In this document: piece by piece, positions 11,001 to 26,000 of the stretch
Layout: each line of letters opens with the position of its first letter
Position numbering within the stretch: position 1 is the stretch's first letter
Assembly: GCA_013396995.1 (NCBI GenBank)
Contig: VWZP01001408.1
Coordinates: forward strand, 1,562,696-1,626,695
Source of the DNA: Dicaeum eximium
Lineage: Eukaryota > Chordata > Aves > Passeriformes > Dicaeidae
DNA: 64,000 nt
Reading direction: 5' to 3'
Position numbers and translations under genes: made by a program
Notes under the pieces: generated by a model
What the model was told of the DNA's origin: nothing
Seen by the model: the letters and a program-made list of their open reading frames with translations, nothing else
Database searches by the model: none

Positions 11001-14000
11001 TTATTCCCTCACCTCAATTTAACAGTTGAAGTTGACAAAGAGTTTCTCCCACTTTGAGTAATTTCCTGTTTCTGTGGGCTAAGCTTTGTGGGCATGTGGA
11101 AAATGTCATGGATTTCTTTGTAATTCCCAGGGTCTTTTCATGCCTCTATTTCAGCACAGAAATTATTGTGTTTCCAGCAATTTTCCAGTTTGGTTCTTGA
11201 GCAGTTTTGCTATTTACATTTTCCTACCTGTTCAGTACTAATTTACAGTGGTAGGATGTTAGGCTTCAGTTCCCATCTTGGATGTTAAACAAGACATTTA
11301 AATATTCTTGTCACTTCATCTGGTAGTTCTCTAACAGTAAGTTCAATGTATTTTGATACTTAATGGATTGGAGAGGGAAAATCTATTTGTTTTCTTAAGG
11401 AAAATCACATCATTTGTTGCCCTTGCCAAGCAAAAGCAATGGCCTCAAGTTTCTCAGAATTCATAGTAACAAGCAAAGTCTCTCTAGTCATATTAATAAA
11501 GCTGTCATTTGTTTGCCAATCTTTATTAAATACTTGGCATCAGGAAAGAGAATTTCACTGCTGACTGTTGTGCTTTTCTTTCACTTTTCTTGTCTTGTTT
11601 TTCGTGCCATCAACTTTGATTGCAGAAAAAGTTACAAAGATCTGTGATCCAAATGGGAATTGGTTCAGACACCCAGAAAGCAACAGGACGTGGACAAACT
11701 ACACCCAGTGCAATATCTACACACATGAGAAAGTGAAGGTAGGAGAGGAATGAGTGCATGGTCAAGAAACTGAACTGAGAATCTTTACAGGTTCACAAAC
11801 TCAAAAGGCAGCAGAGTTGATGCCACAATGCCTTGAGCAGTTTCCTATATATCAAAAGTGAGCTCTGTGCTTGTGTGGGTCTATGTATAGATGCTGTTTC
11901 TATAGACTGCTGTTTATCTTGAACATGCCCATCCATTAAAAGATTTAGAAAAAGAAAAACAAAATCTCTAAATGACCTCTTAGAGTTACTTTGGGATATG
12001 TGAGGATACACTGGGCAAAATTGCATATTTGGCCCTGTTCCCCAGCTCTATGTCCACTAATATTCCTTATGTTTATGAAACATTCAGTCATGGGAAGAAG
12101 CAGTAAATTGAAACTGTAAATTCCCAAGGACAGGAATACAAACCACAGACCAGGATGGGCTGTAGATTAATTTGGACCTCATGTTAAAGGGCTCAGTAGT
12201 AGCAGACTGTGTCAAGAAATCTGACCTGTGCTAGAGCTTCTAGCTGCCTGCACCATTGCTCTCAAATGCCTTAGGGTACTTATCTAAAATCCATATTGGG
12301 CAAAAGGTGGTTACAGATGATAAGGCACTTTATTATTGCTTTTTCTCAAATCATGAGACTTTGATGTGGCAGTTTGACTTTAAATGGCAGTTAAATTCTA
12401 TTAGCAGAATTGCCATAATTCATTGATTCTGGCTAATATTTGGCTGGGAATGGAGGATATTATTCAGAAAGGAGCTGATCTGTGACGATCCCTCTTTATG
12501 AATGATGAGGTTGTTTCCCCTCAGGCTGTCTTGCCAGCATATTTCAACTCTGTCACAACCCTGAAGCCATTGTATGGAATACCAGCTCCAAAGAAAGCCT
12601 TGCTGCAGTTGTGCTGCTCTGCTCAGCAGCATTATCTCCTCCCTGCACAGTAACTGGGGCTGCTGTGCATTGTTAATGCTCATTGTTACTGCCCTCAGCA
12701 GTGCTTCCTGCTGTGCCACGCTTTGCTGCCCATTCTGAACTCTGGGGCAACCTCTAAATCCTGAAAATGCATCTCTGCCTAGACTGGCCACTGGGTGAGG
12801 GGGTGATACAGGATATGGACCTGTCACAGAATGTCTGGTGTCATTTATACATCCCAAATTTAAGCATTTTGGGGTAACGCCCAATTTTTCTCGCTCACAA
12901 ATTTTTCACTTTCCAAATTTCACAATAAGTTCCACTTATACCTGTTGCATTGCTGTTTGAGGTTTTATTTAAGGAAGCTATCTATTAAAAAAAATAATGA
13001 TAATTTGAAAATTTCTAGCATAGATTAAGAGCTATCCTTGTGTCATCTTAAAAACCTACTTAAAGCTTTACCTGTAATCTTTTTATATTATGTCAAAAGT
13101 AAGTCAGTATATATAGTAAGCTGCAATTACTCTGTCCTAACTTGGAATGATAAGTTCAGGGGATACACAGAGTTTGCACTATGTGAGCATTTGGATGTGT
13201 GCTCCAACTCTCCCTGTGGAAGACAAATAGTTGTGCTTTATTGTGAGAGCATAAGGTTCAGCCTGAAAATCTTCATTTCCTTATGTGCCAAATGATAACC
13301 TTACATTTAATGCAGCTAGGGGTTTTTGCAAGACAGATTCCAAGACTGAAAGCAAAGGTTTGTTACTTTCTGATAAAACTGATTAGTTCATTAATATATT
13401 AGCTACAAGAATTAATGATAACATGAACATATTCCAAATATTAAATCACCAGTTCCTTTTTTCTACCTTTTGTATCTGCCCAGATTTTCATATTTCCATA
13501 ATTGGCAGTAGGCTTATTTAACATAGCGTAATATTGAAATATAATTATGACTATTTAACTTAATAATCTTCACTATTTTTAAGTCATTGTTAATTTTTTT
13601 ACATGTGCTTCCTGAAATGCTCAATAAAAACTGAATTTCCAGTACCATAATCATAGATCACTTTGAAGGAAGTACCTTTAAATGCTGAGAAAAAATCCTT
13701 GGGGAAAAAATTACATAAATTCATACAGGAAGCATGTGCTGAACTTGGGAGTTGTGTTAAGAGAAGAATCAAGTCTCAGACAGGAGTGCACCCAGTACAG
13801 GGACTTAACTAGCCAGATTTATATAAATACTCAAAAAAACCAAAAAATAGCACTGTATGTTGGAAACTTGGTGTTTTAACTGGTAAGAGGTAAATTTTAG
13901 TGATTGCTTCAATTAACCTGCTGTGCTCCCTATGAAGAGAGATTTTAGTAGGATGTTGTTTGGCAGGATTCTGCACTTGTTCCACCATTACCTGAAGTGG

Positions 14001-17000
14001 TTTTGAGTTGTTTTTTTCCTTACTAGTATTGTAGTCACTTTAACTGCAAGAAGAGAAGTATAAATATGTGCTTTATCAGCAGTGGCTCTGTCTGAATCAC
14101 TTGGCTTTGTTTTTGTGTTGCAGACTGCTCTGAACTTGTATTACTTGGCCATCATCGGACACGGTCTTTCAATTGCATCACTTCTGATTTCTCTTGGCAT
14201 ATTCTTTTATTTTAAGTAAGTATATTTAAAATCTTTCATCAAATGCCAGGGGTTGCCACAATCCTGGTTTCAGTGCTTTGGAACACCAGCCATCCAAATG
14301 AAATTAGGTGGAGCAGGAAGGTGAAGAAAGCCAGTATATGGGTTTGCCATTGGACTTTATATTGTAACAAAAATGGAGGTTTCTTTTCTCAGGAATCTAA
14401 AACCAAAAACCTGCAACCTAAAAACTGTAGAATATATTGAAAATGGGAAATGGAAAAATGTTTGTTCATTTTGGGTTTGTGATGTCTGGAATTTTTTTTT
14501 TAGTGATAAATCACAGTATGGATACTAGGAATTGGACTCAATGATCCTTGTGGGTCTCTTCCAAGTCCGGATGTTCTATGATTCTGTGTTATGCCAAGCA
14601 TCAGCTGAACTAAAGAGCAACTGGAAATCAAAATAGTGATGACATTTGATAGGTGCAGTAACATTCCAAAGTGGTGCTCACAAATATGACAACAGTATGA
14701 GAAGTAAGGCTAAGAGCTACAGTAGAAATTGAAATATTAAAAACAATCCCATTTTTTGATTTGCAGTATTGTGTATGACAGGCTTGTCATCTGCTGACCA
14801 GCAGTTATTATGTCACCCTCTTGAAGGGAAGTTTGAGCAGTGAAAGGAAGTTTGAGCAGTGTATCACCACTGTCCCAACAGCTCAAAATATAAAACACAG
14901 GCCTTTTAAAATTAGTCTTATCACTTCATATTTGGTGAACTTCCTTTGCTTCCCTATGAAAGACTCTTTTTCTTCTCCTTTTCCTCCAAGAAGCTGCTGA
15001 GGCCTGGTGGAAAGGTGAGCCCAGGAGTGCTGCCACATGAGCAGAGCTGGGAAAGACAAGTTGTTCCCTGTGCCAGCTGCTGCCGTGCCCAGAGTGGGCT
15101 GCCCTTGTCAGCCTGGTTTAATCATTTCATAAACACCTTCAGCTTGGCAGTGCACATCTGCTGCTCACACTCACCCACTCCTGCCCCTGTACCCTGCTGC
15201 CTCACTCCAGCTTCCCTTTCCTCCTGACATTTAAATTGCAGTAGCAGATACACTGGCGGTGGATGCTGCTTTTCTCAGGCTGTGGGCTTTGATTAGGTGG
15301 AGGCAGATGATAGCTGATTAAAAAAAAAAGTTATTTTTAGTCACATCTGACTGAAAACAGTGCTTCCACTTTAGCTGTGCATTATTTCCCCAGGCTCCCA
15401 CAGCATTTCTGCAAATCCCCAACAAACAGGAGTGTTTCAACTCTGTAGCCTTTTTGTCTAAATCCGGTGTTCAAGATGACATTTCAGCTTTTTCTGATCT
15501 CGTTTCATGAGGAAAACACATAGAATTGTTTTTCAATCAATTTATTTTTGTATGATCTGCAAAAACAATGCTTCTCCTTTCTAAATTCCTTCCACAAACT
15601 CAGTGTGTGAAATGGCTCTGAGTCCTGTTAAGAACTTTGATTTTGCATAAAAAAAGGTTGGCACTGTTGCCATGAATATCACAAAGTGTAGCAGACTAAA
15701 TACCTAATGGGACAGGAAAAATGCTTTAACACAGGCAAAAAGAAAAATATTTGGAGTAGGATGTGATTTTATAAGTTCACAGAGAGTCAATCATGATTTT
15801 TCTATACCGTAATATGAAAACCAAAGTAATTTCATCTTTGCTTGTGGCACTTGAATGCAAAAGCAGGTGATCTGCTGTGCTGCCATCCTGTTTGTCTAAA
15901 CATCCAGGGATTTTCTTCTCTGGGAGCAGGATCATCCTTCCTCAGAGAACTGCATGGAATGACTCCAGACCCACAAACCACATTTTCTAGACTGTGGTTA
16001 TGTTGGGATGTAAAAGGAAATTACAAAATTCAAAGGAAGCTAAAGAAAGTCCTCTGCAAGCTGTTCTCTTGGGATGTACAGTTCCTCTAAGGTATTTTTA
16101 GTAGCAGAGGGGTATTTAAGGACCTAGATTAATACCAGGATGTATTATGTATCAGCTAAGGCTTGGATAATTATTCATAGCTTTAACAGGTGGACTTCTT
16201 TTTTCTATGGTGGGGAGTGTCTTTGAATTTGTCATTTCCAAAACATTTAATCTGTAAGTCAACTGTCAGTTTCCAGACAACACTTGCTGGATTTCTGATC
16301 ATAGGATATCTTTAGATTTGACTAGAAATTTGGAACTTTCCCCAAAGGAAATACCAATTGTTTGGGATTTGAATTATTTTTTAGGACTAAAATTTTTCTG
16401 CATTTTATGTTTGCATTTTAAATTTTGGGGGTTTTTTCTTCAGAAAATGTTCTCTTTGGAAATACTCATCCAGCTTGTGACTTGTGTTCCCCAAGTGCGT
16501 TGCAGTTCTTGGTTTAACAGAATGAAATGGGTCATAAACTTGGAACTCTGAACATCTCTGAAAACCCACCTATGAGACATAAAAATAACTTCTGCAGTGT
16601 CTCTGCTTTCTCATTCTGTTACATACTCGAGATCATGCACGTGTTGCAAATGTTAAAATAATTGTACGGTTTTCATAAAGAATGAAAAATGAGGCAAGAG
16701 AATACTTTAAAAAGCAGTGATTTAGGATGAAGGGGAGAGCTACAGTTTCAAAGATGCCCTCACCCCTCCCAACAAAAACTAAAGCAACCAAAGCAGCCAA
16801 AAAAAAAAAAAACCCAAACAAACCCACCTGAAATAAAGCAGTTGTTGATCAAGTGTCATTCAAATCCCATGGCAGCATTCCCAGAGGAGAGCAGCACTGT
16901 GTTAGAGTGGGCAAAGCACTGATTATTGGATTGTTTTGGAGACAGGAGCTTCCTAAGTCACTCAGTTCATGTCACCTGAACAGATAACTCCCCTTGAGTG

Positions 17001-20000
17001 CATATGTGGATCTCACTGGTTAAGTTTTGCAGTATAGAAATACCTTAAAAAATTAGATCTCAAACCCACTTAGGGGCTTTAGAAAGTGTCATCCTTTTTT
17101 CTTCTGGAGAAATATCGGAGAATTAATTTTTCCCTGATTACCAAGATACACAGGAGTCAAAAAAAGAAGGGAAATAGATAATTTGGTAGGAAGTCTGTTT
17201 TTATTTTACACGGTTTAATTGAGGGGTTGGTCATTCAAATGTACTTAGATCATAAATACGAGAATTAAGTGATTAAAGGATATTATGTCATTAAGAAAAA
17301 CAGTCAGAAAAAAGGCATATAGGAAGGATAACAGAAGAGGGAGGGTGGGGAAGCTTAGGAAAAATCCTTTTATTACCAAAAACAGCCTTAGTTTTAAATG
17401 TCATCAGTCTTGCTCTCTGTTTCTTGTCGGGTGATCCTTCCAGTCCTTTCATGCATGGGTGGAGGTGGGTGTGGATGGGTGTGTTTGAATATTCAACAGG
17501 AACAGCTGCGGGATGACCCGGAGAGATGGCCCCATTAGCTGTACGTGCTCTTCCTTGCCTGAGCCTTGAGGCTTAACAATAAGCAGACAGAATTCCAGAG
17601 TTTTTCAGGACTTGTTTACACAAAGCCCTTTGCTGGAATCTAGCATTGTCTCTCTTTTCATATATAAACCATACAGGGAAAAAAAAAAAAAAACATGTGA
17701 AAATACATTTTCAAAGAATGTTAGGACCCTGCATGTTATAATAATTAAAGTTTATCCATTTGGGACATTAAAGCAAGACTCAAAATCTTAAAGAGCCTAA
17801 TGGAATAATTTCTTTCTCAAATTCATATGCAACTCTGTTTTCCATAGTTTGGAGACTTTTTCTTTTGTATTTTTTTCAGCCAAATGGCACGTGGCAACCG
17901 AAGTTTCCTGTAGGTCCCTGTTAAATGGCAGCACTGGTTTCTAGAGGTTTCCTTCCCCTATTTTTAGTGCCATGGGCTCAGACTGTCTCAGGGCTTACAC
18001 AGTGTGTACTGTGAGCTCAGTGAGAGCTGCAAAGGATGCAGCCAGGATCTGCCCTATAGCCAGGCTTATGGGGCTGTCCTTTTTTTGCTTTGGGTCACCT
18101 TGATTGCTGTTTCATCTGTCAGCAGTTATCAACATACTCCTCCACCCTTTGTGAAGATTCCATATCGAGCTCTCTGAAAAACTTGAATGAGAAGCAGTCC
18201 CTCCTCTTGGAGTACACTTAAGTTACTCCTGCTTCCTCTAGAATGGCAGAAAACCACAGAGTTGCTGCACCTAAGTTCAGCATTGTTTGATACAGTTGAA
18301 TCTCCATTTTTTGTTTGTTTGTTTTTTAAAGCCCTTCCAAAGATATTCTCTCTTTAATTTTATTGCACGATTAAAAGCAAACCTTAGAAATCAACACCAT
18401 TAAATGTAGTTCTCTAGGGATTTTTTAATTATGTCCTATAAATTGTTTATAACTTAGTTTTACACATAAGTCAGGGGGAGATTTACATTATTTTGTTTAT
18501 TTAGATATTTTTCTAGCTTTAGGCTGAAGGAAGAAAAATGATAAGGATATATGAGTAACAGGAATTACCCTCAAAAGATCTGAACAGATTTGGGTAAATG
18601 GAAGCAGGGTAAGACAGCTTCACCTGTTCACAGGTGTGACAGGTAATTGGGAATTCTTCAGGTACTAACCAAGAAAAAAGTAAATCTTCTGAAAATTATT
18701 ATCAACATTTAAATCATTTTCAGCTGGCCACTACAAAGCAGGTCCTTCACTATAAACATATTGGATCTAAATGTACTTGCTTTCTTCCTTTTGGTGTATT
18801 AAATTTGCTCTGGACCTGAAGAAAGGGTTGACGTAGGACTTGCTAGTAAAATCAAGAACTCTAGCAAATGTCAGAGCTGTCCCTAAGTACACAGAGCTGT
18901 CCTCCCATGTACTCATTTGTTCTTGTTTCTCTTTTCCAGGAGCTTGAGTTGCCAAAGGATTACCCTGCATAAAAATCTGTTTTTCTCTTTTGTTTGCAAC
19001 TCTGTTGTAACAATAATTTCACTGACAGCCGTTGCCAACAACCAGGAATTAGTAGCGACGAACCCGGTAAGGAAATGCAGGTGAATGGCTGGGGCAGCAC
19101 AGCAGAGCTGGGAGTGCCCAGCTGCTGGAATGCTCCTGACACTGTGTCCCTGTGATGTGGCACAGCAGATGTCCCTCAGTGCCTGGGACACTGCACACTC
19201 GAGGTTGTGAAACGCTAAAAGTGCTTTAAGGGACTGAGCTTACTCTTCCCAGCTCCACAGAATGGCTTTTGCCCTGAAACCACTGCAGGAGAGCTTATTC
19301 TAGATGATGTCAGGGAGGCTGACAGCTGAATTCACCAAGGAAGGGCAGGAAAAAATGCCTTTTGCAAGGTATTTTGGATCTGTCTGCTAGTTTCTAATAG
19401 CTTTAACTCGGCCATCTTCAGGTAAAATAAGAACAATTTATTTTTGTAACACAAGAGTCTAAAGATGAAGTACATAGACAAATCCCTAGCTCTGGCTTTA
19501 TTGTTATTTAGACATGGAAGATAAATCTTAATCCTGTGGAAGTTAGGGTAAAACTCCAGAAGCTGAATTGACTAAAAAGATAATTTCCTTTTCTCCTGTA
19601 GAAGCAGTCACCAATGTGCTGGAAAACATAGCTGAGATAGCTGCTAATAATCATCATCAAGTGAGCTAGGTAGCAGAAAATGGTAAAACAATATTGGTTT
19701 TTGGTTTGTTTTAAGCCAAGTGGCAGAAATAGAGCAATCAAACAGGCAGCAATATTGGAAGGAGGGGAAAAAAGGATTTAATGTGACCAAATCTGCAAGT
19801 TAGCTGTTGTTCCTTGTTTAAAACCTCAGATTTTAGACTTCCCAATAAATTATATTATAGTATTTGAACTGTAGAATATATTTTTAATGAAGCTAAATAC
19901 AAATAAATGCCAGGCTCCTCCAGAACCTACTGCAAGCTTTCAGTCCCTAGGTACAGTTATGAGTAGGTTAAAACTGGAAGTATTGTAGGCATTTTAAAAA

Positions 20001-23000
20001 CAGGAATTGTTCTCTGGGGTAGTTATATGTTGTGATGGGTAAAACTGAGAGGGGATTACCCACATCAAAGTACATTTCTTGTGGGGTTACTATCAGATAA
20101 TTTAAGGATTTGGAATGGTTAAGTGTGGCAAGGTTTGCAGTAAGGCAAAATATAACAGCATTCTACCATGTTTGAGGGTCTCAGGGTCCTCATGTATGAA
20201 TAATAAAAATCCAGACTCAGTTATTAGTTTTATGTCACCATAAAGGATGAGATTGTAATGCCATGAAAATTCTATTTTAAAAAGTAAATAAATATGTAAT
20301 TGTAGTGGAAAACAGAATAAACATTACCTCAAGTGGGTTTTTTTTCTACTTTGCAAATAAAGCTGTGAGATTTCTGCAAATTAAAAATTTATAATATATT
20401 CTGCCTTTTTTTTTTTCCCCTCCAGGTTAGTTGCAAAGTGTCACAGTTCATCTACCTGTACCTGATGGGTTGCAACTACTTTTGGATGCTGTGTGAAGGC
20501 ATTTACCTGCACACTCTGATTGTGGTGGCTGTTTTTGCTGAGAAGCAGCACTTGATGTGGTATTACCTTCTTGGCTGGGGTATGTGCTATCACCTTGTGT
20601 ATTTTCATGTCAATGCAGCCTCTTCCTCCTTCCAACACCCATACCTTTGCCTCTCTGAGCTGTGGCTTTGAGTGACGATGGCACACCCCGATTCTTTGTC
20701 TGTAGTGTTTTAACAAGCTCAGAAATATTAATGTAGGAAGTTGTGTGCACCTCTGCCGAGAGAGAGATTATGCATTTCTGGAGTCAGGAAGTGACTCCTC
20801 CTTTCTATAGAGAAAATAGTCTCCTATAACAAAAAAGACCTTAAGAAGTAATTATTCATTGTCCCTCACCTCCCAGATGTTTATTCAGGAATGGATGTTT
20901 GTTTTCAGAGAAGTCTCGCCATGCCCAGGGTGGAGGGTCAGAACTGAGTTAGGGATGGCCGAGGATTTATTTTTCCAGCACTTCCATTTGACCTGTATTG
21001 TTCACTAAGCAAACACAGAATGGCTGTAACTGAAGAGCTCAAGTACTATCAGTATCAAAACCAACAAGCCAAGCCTGCTCACTTCAGATAATGCAGAAGG
21101 GCTTATTCACAAAGTGAAAGTGAAGGCTGTGGCAGCCTCCTTATTAAGGATCTGTGCCTCTGGTCCTTTGAAGAACTCGGGGTTTGCTGTATTGGCACAC
21201 TGAGCTCCAGTGTGACTGGGTACCTGGGTCACTGTCCCACTGCAGGCACAGCTGAGGTGTGGCTGGAAGGTCACAGGTGCTCAGCAGCTCCTGAAGATCA
21301 GGTACCACCTGAATGTCAAAGGCCCCAGATGACTAACTTGCTTATTCTTTTTTTTTTTTTTTTTTTTTTTGGCTTGACTTCCTGAGTCTAATTTCAAAGT
21401 TGTTTTTAAAAAACAGCAAGGTTTTGATACTTTGTCCTCATACCAGTGAGAACATGCTTGCCACTGGTCATACTGTTAAAGCTGTGCTCAGGTATGCAAC
21501 CACCATGTTAACATTACCTTCCTATTTGGTGCTACTGCAGATTGCAGCCTGAAAATCATCTGTGTTAATGAAGATCACTTGTTCTGTTCTAAAAAGTGAA
21601 AAGTTGATTTGCCTTTCCTGTGTGTTGATGTGGATTTCTTGGCAAGTCAGTGGGAATGAGGTTTCACCCAGCCCTTAGAAAGAAATCTAAGAAAAGAAAG
21701 TTTAAATTGGTCACTGTTAGTTTATTTTCTCTGCAGGTATATATTTTGGGTGAGGTGAAAATACAGAAGATTCCTGCAAGATATGCAAGTTTACTTAGTT
21801 GTTAACCAGGTTTTACTAATGAAGAAAATACTGGTTTTTTTCTCCACAGGTTTTCCACTGATCCCTGCCTGCATACATGCCGTTGCAAGAAGTTTATATT
21901 ACAATGACAAGTAAGCAGCTTCAGCTTGCTTTGCAAAACATTTATATTTTCTTTAAGGTAAAAAAAACAAACCAAAGCTAATAAATGCCTTTTTTGTCTT
22001 CTTTTCCTGTTTGTTTTCTGTAGTTGTTGGATCAGCTCTGATACTCATCTGCTTTACATCATCCATGGCCCTATTTGTGCTGCTCTCTTGGTAAGCATTT
22101 TTCAGATAATATTTTGGTTTTTGGCTGTTCTTGATGGGCTTACAAAGGTAAGAGCCTTAAGCTTACATTTAGAGGTCACTGTCACTTGTGAGTCTGCTCC
22201 TTAACCCAGCAGGTGCCTCAGACACACCAGACACAAGAAGTCTTGGCCTCATTAAGGATCTGTGCCTCTGGTCCTTTGAGAAACTCGGGGTTTGCAGTGT
22301 TGATTATCACTCCACTTAAATGCTAGCAACAAGGAAGGACTAAACCTTCCCTGGAGTACTGGAGGGGAATTTAAAATCCTTCCTTTAGCTGAGAATGCCT
22401 CTCTTGCCCAAATTGCTAGGTGGGCCCTGCTAGAAGCCTCATTGTGTTGCTGTGCTGTGGCCAAACAGCCACCAGACTGTCTGAGGTTCAGGGAGAGGGG
22501 CTCGGGATGCCAGGACTGATGTGGGTGGGAATATGGGATGGGGAGAAACGAGAGCAGGCACTTTGTGAGAGAACCAGTGCAAGTGGCTCTGCCAGTACCC
22601 TGTGGCTGCCCCTGTTCTGATACTGATTTAGCACTGTCTGCTTTGGCCACTGGGTATTGCAGCTCCTCTGTTTCTGGAGTGCTCATGAAATCTTGGAGCA
22701 CGGTGTTCTGTCTGACACCCCAAGTTAATGCCAGCTCTCTTCAGTGCTCACTACTAAATTAAATTCTAGGCAAGTAACTGATGACATTACTGCATAAAAG
22801 TCAATCTTGTACATCAGTTGCACTAGGACTGGATTTGCCCTATGAAATTCAGTCAGTAGATTGTTGCTAAATAGAAATAGGTGTGCACTTAACTAGCTAC
22901 ATAATGAACATAATTAGTATAGAGGCATTTCATATGTGATTAGCCCCTGACTGTGTATGACAGTAATTTGTTTTATTGTAACAGAAACCTCGAGCTGATC

Positions 23001-26000
23001 TGGCCAAGCTGCTGGATCCATGGCTGCTGACTTTTCTCCCTGCTTTTCAGTTCACAAAAGGAAGTTGATTAATAATAAAAACCTTAAGTAACTTTATGGA
23101 AATAATTTCAGTTTCTGATCTACTATTTCCTCTTCTGTTAACTTGCTAATTAATACCTGTGGAGGGCATTCTGTGCATAGAGAATTCTCTCAGAAGACCA
23201 TTCTATAAATCCTGGGATTCTTGTGACTCCCTTTTTCATTCACAGTGAAGTTACCAGTGAACTTAAATTTTGAAGACTGTGCTGATACCATGGCACACCT
23301 GAGCCCCTCTGTGTGGGCAGCCAGAACAATGCCCATGAAGTGAGAGAGCTGTGACCCTTGGGGTGTGAGTTATTGCTGGTAGTCTCTTGCCCTGTCAGAC
23401 AGGTGTGCTGCACTCTAATCTGTAAACTTAAACCCAATTCTAAATCCTTTCCATTTTTACTCTCTCTGCTTTTCACAGAAATGAAACCCTGTTTTCACAG
23501 AAAAGTGTAGAGAGGGTTTTTTTGGTGGGCTGTTATTCCATTGCTCTGCTGTCTCTTCACAGATATATCACTTAAGTACAGCTCTTTCAAGCTGAATAGT
23601 AATTTGTATTAGAATTTGGTTTAAATAGCAATATAAACATTTGTGTAAAAGCTATAAGACTGTACTGTCTTCCATGAAGTGACCTCATTTTAGGATGTAA
23701 GGTCATTTTTTCTCCTTCTAAGCAGTGGCCTCCACAAAATCACACTGCAAGTGGCCAGACTCCTGTGGGATTCAAATGCTCTGGATCCGTCCCAAATGAC
23801 CAAGTCTGGTTTCTATTCAAGGCCACATTCAGAATGTTCTTTGATTTTACTTGGAAGCATAATAATCATCTCTGTGGGGTTGGTCTGGGCAGAGTCTTTG
23901 TCCATCCTCTTTGCAATTTACAACTTTGTTCACCTCTGATATTCCTATATTTTTCATGACCCAACTGAAAGTGCTTCTCTTGTATTTTTCTTGCCTCAGT
24001 ACAATGAGTAAATTTATTTGAAAATCATGCAGGAATAACAGATTAAACTGTACATCTTGCCTGTGATGTGAAAGTACTTTAAAGGAGTTGCTTTCTTTTC
24101 TAGAAGCAAAAAACCAGATTTTTTTTTAATTCAGAAAAGAGAAGGCAGGGCTAAAGATGTTAGATTAAATGCATTTGTTTAGGCTTTGTGAACAGAACCC
24201 TCATTTGCTTAAGCAGCTTGCTTGCCAGATACAATTTCCACACTTTACTAAGCATGACCTGCTTTAGTAGACATTTAAGCAACAACATTAAACTGCAAAT
24301 TAGATAACAAGGGGGAAGACACTGTTTCTATTTGCAGGAGCAGATCTCAAAGAACGTGAAGGGGACTGTCAAGTGAGTGCCAGGGGGAATTGGCAGAAAC
24401 CAATGGGAATTTAACTCTTGTACATCGCTGAAAATTCTACAATTACATAAAGTTAAAAACAACGCTGCTTTTATGGTCCCTGTTGTTATGTAACTGTGGT
24501 CAGTTCTTCTGCCAAAGAAACAGGAGCAGACATAGGTTGCACTTTGATTGGAATTGTCTTCAACTGACCATTAAATTACAGCTGTCTGCCTAAGCAATCA
24601 CAATTAAAGAAACGGAGTGGGAATGAGACAGTAGAGGGTGATGTTAGTTTGTATGCTAGACAAATATTGATCAGAATTGAGGGGACAAGGAACTGGTTTG
24701 CACTTTAGTGAAAGCAGTAGTGATTTCTGTGTAGTCCTCAGAGCCAGTGCTCTTGTGGTTTTGTTTGTTTGGGTGCCACTGGATTACTCAGCTATGCCAT
24801 TGTTTATATAAATATTGTTACAGGGATGTTCCTTTCTCCCTGTAATAATGTTCTGTATTGGTGTCACAGTCTGACAAACCATTACAGATGCAAGTTCTGA
24901 GTGAAGGTGTGCTAGAAGGAAGTGCAGGTGCTCCCTGCTTTGTTTAAGCTGAACTCAGTGCCAGGCTTAGGAGTTTAGAAGTTGAATGCTCAGCTGTGTC
25001 CAAGCAGGCAAAGATATGGAACTGAAAAACTGCATTAAAAGCCAAGCAGTGGCTACCAACTCATATCTAAGAATATCTGAGTGCCTTGAGTGAGAATGGT
25101 CTGTTTATATCATCCTAAGAAAGAATTGAAACAGAATTTAAACTACAAGGATTACTATACAAAGTGCAAACTCAGCATGGAGAAAAGTAGAAATGTCAAG
25201 GATGTGAGGAGAGTTTAATTCAAAAACTGCAACCCCTACTGACTTAGGAACTCAGCTTCAGTTCACTGCACTCTCAAGCCAGAACCTAAATGTTCCTGAG
25301 TTTCCAGTATAGATACCAACACTTTTTTTTTTTTGTCTAGGATTGACTTCTCTGCCATTGTTTCTGTTTTTGCTCAGTTGCCCTGTTAAATTTTCAGGTC
25401 ACTGTGTGTGTTGCTATTTCACTCTGTGTTCATTGTGCAGATAGCACAACAGAGCCCCTTTGGGCTTTTCCAATCCATCACAGTCAATTTGATGATAATG
25501 TGCATGTGAGAAGTTCCACTGCCCTACTTTTGCTGAAATGTAAAAATCTACTCAGCACCTCACTTAAAACCAGGACCTGCTTTCATCACCTTCATTAAAA
25601 ATTCACTTCATCCTGATCTCGCTCTTATTTTCTGACAGAAGAGATATTCATCAAAAATTGGTGCTGCATACTTGTACTGACACTCATCCTGTTCTACTCA
25701 TTTTGTTCTACTCAGCTCTGCCCTCTGCTTTGCCTCCTCCAGCTTCCTGTTTGCCCTTTTTGCTATTTGCAAACTCTTGGCATGCTTAATTTTGTGCATT
25801 TTGGTTTCAGTGTGTGAAACAAATAGAAAAACTCTGTGCATATTGTAAAAGAAACAGCTCACTGGATGCTGCTATTTATGCCTGGCTACTGCAACTTCCA
25901 TCTTCAGATAGCACTTTAGGACAGTGTTACAGGAATTGGCCATGCTACCAAAATATGAGAGGGCAAACTCTGTGTTTGAGACATGTTAATGTTGAACAAG

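Larger units (their letters stand above)
14216..18939 (+). other. CALCRL: CALCRL intron 5 (4.7 kb)
   Basis: Phase 2 intron with GTAAGT donor and TTCCAG acceptor. It holds a CR1 3' end (14529-14588), a 19-bp tandem duplication (14823-14860) and a 15-bp A tract near 17679. No RNA gene was seen. The stretch around 17450-17680 has FOX-like (TGTTTAC) and E-box (CAGCTG) motifs, but single motifs of this kind are weak evidence. Confidence 0.8.
20580..21849 (+). other. CALCRL: CALCRL intron 7 (1.27 kb)
   Basis: Phase 1 intron. It holds one copy of a direct repeat (about 21136-21196) whose partner is in intron 9, and a 23-bp T tract at 21348-21370. Confidence 0.85.

Noticed and set aside
22252..22701. 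149-codon minus-strand frame in intron 9
   Set aside because: No recognisable domain, and it begins inside a dispersed repeat; no splice or expression evidence.
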